DNA of 64,000 nt, from the NCBI RefSeq assembly GCF_015207005.2, contig NZ_JADEXS020000001.1:5851001-5915000 (forward strand). Direction: 5' to 3'. The notes below the pieces were generated by a model. That model searched no databases. It was given only the letters and a program-made list of their open reading frames with translations, and was not told where the DNA came from. How positions within the stretch are numbered: position 1 is the first letter of the stretch; every line of letters starts with the position of its first letter. The position numbers and the translations under genes are program-made. Below are positions 62,061 to 64,000 of this stretch, in pieces. This stretch comes from Desmonostoc muscorum LEGE 12446. Lineage in GTDB: Bacteria; Cyanobacteriota; Cyanobacteriia; Cyanobacteriales; Nostocaceae.

Positions 62061-62705
62061 TTAACTTAAAGACTCAATTTCTTTCTTAATATTATTGCGG
62101 GCAGATGGTTCAGCAAATTCCAACATTAAAGGTGTAAAGTAGATACCTGGCCGCTGTAAAAATCCTTGTAAAAACTGCCGACGGGCTGCGATATATTCTG
62201 CTTCTGACACCCAGGCATATTCCTGGCGAATGGCATCAGAGTATTCTGGATAGTCAACTGAGTTAGTAGCCAAAATTGCTAAATCTGCATCAATTAGGAC
62301 TTGGCTATCACAATCATCTGCGGCAGCTTGGTGGTTTTTAGTGTTCAGAATTAAGCGGCTGACGGTAGCTACAGTACTTTCTGGAATGCCCAAATGACTC
62401 AGCAACTCAAAAGCATAGTCTGCACTTTTTTCTTCATTATCTTGAGCCTTAGTGTCATAAACTACATCGTGAAACCAGCCACCAAGTAGAACAGCAGGTA
62501 GGTTGTTTGTGTAGCCATGTAAAATCTCAATTGTGCTGAGGACATGATGAATGTGTTTGAGTGTATGGTAGTAGCGATCGCTGGTAGAGTAAGCTGCAAC
62601 CAAGTGACTAAAGGCTTTATCAGCCGCTACTTCGTCAACGCCAAAAGGTTGCAGTGTGCGTTGCCAATTAGAAAATAAGATACGCGTGAGGTTTTCTGTA
62701 GACAT
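62061..62705 (-). CDS. HD-domain family hydrolase
   Basis: A 214-residue protein of the predicted metal-dependent HD phosphohydrolase group. The metal ligands are visible in YYHTLKHIHHVL (H47, H51), H79-D80 in GGWFHDVVYD, and a later Asp in VLIDADLAILA. Length and motifs fit the stand-alone family found widely in bacteria. The substrate is unknown. It is monocistronic on the minus strand, divergent from the proline catabolic gene. Confidence 0.9.
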   Translation of the reverse strand: MSTENLTRILFSNWQRTLQPFGVDEVAADKAFSHLVAAYSTSDRYYHTLKHIHHVLSTIEILHGYTNNLPAVLLGGWFHDVVYDTKAQDNEEKSADYAFELLSHLGIPESTVATVSRLILNTKNHQAAADDCDSQVLIDADLAILATNSVDYPEYSDAIRQEYAWVSEAEYIAARRQFLQGFLQRPGIYFTPLMLEFAEPSARNNIKKEIESLS

Positions 62706-62894
62706 AGCGTTAGTATCCCCACTCCTAGTATGACTGAGCTAAAGTCTTGTGCTGCAACATCTGTCCGATCAAGTTAAAAATATATCAACAAAAGGATAAC
62801 ACTTGTCAGTGGTTGAATAGGGTATGGGAAGGGGACGCAAAGACGCGGGGACGCGGGGAAGGAAGAAGATAGAGGGACAAAGGCAAAGACTTAC

Positions 62895-63003
62895 TGCAAG
62901 TTTTCTCCTTGTCCCCATCTCCCTCATCTCCCTCATCTCCCTCATCTCCCCCACCTCCCTCATCTCCCCCACCTCCCCACCTCCCCACTCCCCACTCCCC
63001 AAT
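62895..63003. repeat. STRR (CTCCCTCATCTC and CCACCTCCC units)
   Basis: Repeated CTCATCTCC and CCACTCCC units in the 385-bp spacer between the HD gene and the proline dehydrogenase gene. No other element is identified in this spacer. Confidence 0.8.
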
Positions 63004-63089
63004 ATAGTGACAGCTAAAATTAAAGCGTCAAAATAGAAGACACAGGTTTTGTACAAAAAGCCTTGCCTTGATTAAGGAGTTTATTATCA

Positions 63090-64000
63090 GTGGTATTACA
63101 AGTACAAACAAGCACCTACGAAGCTAAAACCCAAGAAATTGCTAAACAACTTCTAGCAGCTACCCAAGAAAATCGTTCGTTTTTTGCTTCCCTGCGAGAT
63201 CAAATGCGTTGGGATGATAAATTACTAGCTTGGGCAATGAGTAATCCTGGGTTGCGGGTGCAATTATTTCGGTTTATAGATACACTACCTGCTTTGCATA
63301 GTAAATCAGAAATTGCCTCTCATTTACAAGAATATTTAGGGGATGAGTCTGTAGAATTACCCTCAGCTTTGAAGGGAATGCTAAACTTTGCTAACCCCGA
63401 TTCTGTACCAGGACAAGTTGCTGCCACAACCGTTGGTACAGCGGTTGAAACTCTTGCTCATAAATATATTTCTGGGGAAAATATTAAACAAGTCATCAAA
63501 ACAGTTGAACGCCTGCGAAAAGAAAAAATGGCTTTCACCATTGATTTACTTGGTGAAGCGGTAATTACTGAAGCTGAAGCGCAATCTTATCTAGAACGCT
63601 ATCTAGAATTAATGCAACAATTGGTGGAAGCATCGAAGAATTGGACAGTCATACCGGCGATTGATGAGGCAGATGGCGAATCCCTACCAAAAGTCCAGGT
63701 TTCTGTTAAGTTAACGGCGTTTTATTCGCAATTTGACCCATTAGATGCTAAAGGTAGTGAAGAACGAGTTAGCGATCGCATTCGTATTCTCTTACGTCGT
63801 GCCAAAGAATTAGGCGCAGCTGTGCATTTTGATATGGAACAGTATGCCTATAAGGACATAACTCTGAATATCTTGAAAAAACTTTTACTGGAAGAAGAGT
63901 TTCGGCAACGCACAGACATTGGCATGACAATCCAAGCATATTTGCGTGATAGCGAGGAAGATGTTAAAAACGTGATTTCTTGGTTAAAACAGCGCGGTTA
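63090..64000 (+). CDS. putA: Proline dehydrogenase / P5C dehydrogenase, 5' part
   Basis: The first 303 codons of a gene that continues beyond the window. GTG at 63090 is chosen because AAGGAG (63074-63079) lies ten bases upstream. The translation opens VVLQVQTSTYEAKTQEIAKQ. Residues about 25-80 resemble the helical arm, and then the FAD-binding proline dehydrogenase barrel appears (MAFTIDLLGEAVITEAEA near 145-165, VQVSVKLTAFYSQFDP near 205, AVHFDMEQYAYKDITLNI near 250, DIGMTIQAYLRD near 283). In cyanobacteria this is normally a bifunctional protein of about 1000 residues that oxidises proline to glutamate. The aldehyde dehydrogenase half is not visible here. Confidence 0.88.
   Translation, partial: MVLQVQTSTYEAKTQEIAKQLLAATQENRSFFASLRDQMRWDDKLLAWAMSNPGLRVQLFRFIDTLPALHSKSEIASHLQEYLGDESVELPSALKGMLNFANPDSVPGQVAATTVGTAVETLAHKYISGENIKQVIKTVERLRKEKMAFTIDLLGEAVITEAEAQSYLERYLELMQQLVEASKNWTVIPAIDEADGESLPKVQVSVKLTAFYSQFDPLDAKGSEERVSDRIRILLRRAKELGAAVHFDMEQYAYKDITLNILKKLLLEEEFRQRTDIGMTIQAYLRDSEEDVKNVISWLKQRG

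Overview
The window reads as chromosomal DNA of a filamentous, probably heterocyst-forming cyanobacterium of the Nostoc/Anabaena type. The evidence is the many GCGATCGC-type (HIP1) octamers, the short tandemly repeated repeats (STRRs such as GAGTTAG, GGGGACT, CCCCAAT and 9-mers like GGCAGGGGA) in nearly every spacer, several families of small palindromic or MITE-like elements, and marker genes: an hmp-type hormogonium chemotaxis operon, nblS/hik33 next to purD, and a xisH/xisI pair. No rRNA, CRISPR array, phage module or intact transposase gene was seen.

Layout. 1-2.5 kb: an HNH endonuclease (minus), alanine racemase (plus), tRNA-Leu(UAG) and a strong terminator. 2.5-4.7 kb: a repeat-rich stretch with one small secreted protein. 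4.7-12.7 kb: a five-gene chemotaxis-like operon (PATAN-REC, CheY, CheW, MCP with Cache/HAMP/GAF, hybrid CheA) matching hmpA-E or pixGHIJL. 12.8-15.2 kb: two tandem-repeat arrays, a DUF427 protein and an atypical SDR. 15.8-28.9 kb: an island with three AAA-like (AAA_35 type) ATPase genes. Two are near-identical over about 0.9 kb and flank, as direct repeats, a minus-strand peptide export cluster: a double-glycine precursor peptide, an HlyD-type adaptor, a C39 peptidase-ABC transporter and a second ABC transporter of the NHLM type. 29-31 kb: threonine synthase and a CysO/MoaD-like sulfur carrier. 31.6-40.7 kb: a four-gene operon for secreted DUF11-type proteins and a 1343-residue outer-membrane barrel protein. 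40.8-48.7 kb: a secreted protein, miaB, a ricin-type lectin gene split by a 101-bp MITE, a GT2 glycosyltransferase, and a two-gene unit in which an HsdR-N-like nuclease domain is fused to a ParA ATPase and followed by a ParB-like protein. 48.9-53.2 kb: nblS, xisI, xisH and purD, all on the minus strand. 53.7-64 kb: a UDP-sugar epimerase, a 1311-residue membrane protein, a GT39-like glycosyltransferase, a 1.36-kb repeat-rich spacer, an HD-domain hydrolase, and the 5' part of a proline dehydrogenase/P5C dehydrogenase gene that runs off the end.

The most unusual items are the nuclease-ParA fusion with its ParB-like partner (46.0-48.1 kb), the peptide export cluster between 0.9-kb direct repeats (15.8-27.3 kb), the MITE-split lectin whose frame is exactly restored by removing the element, and STRR or palindromic repeats that have entered coding sequences (both ABC transporters, the outer-membrane barrel protein and the 1311-residue membrane protein). 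All family assignments come from reading motifs by eye; no database search was run.
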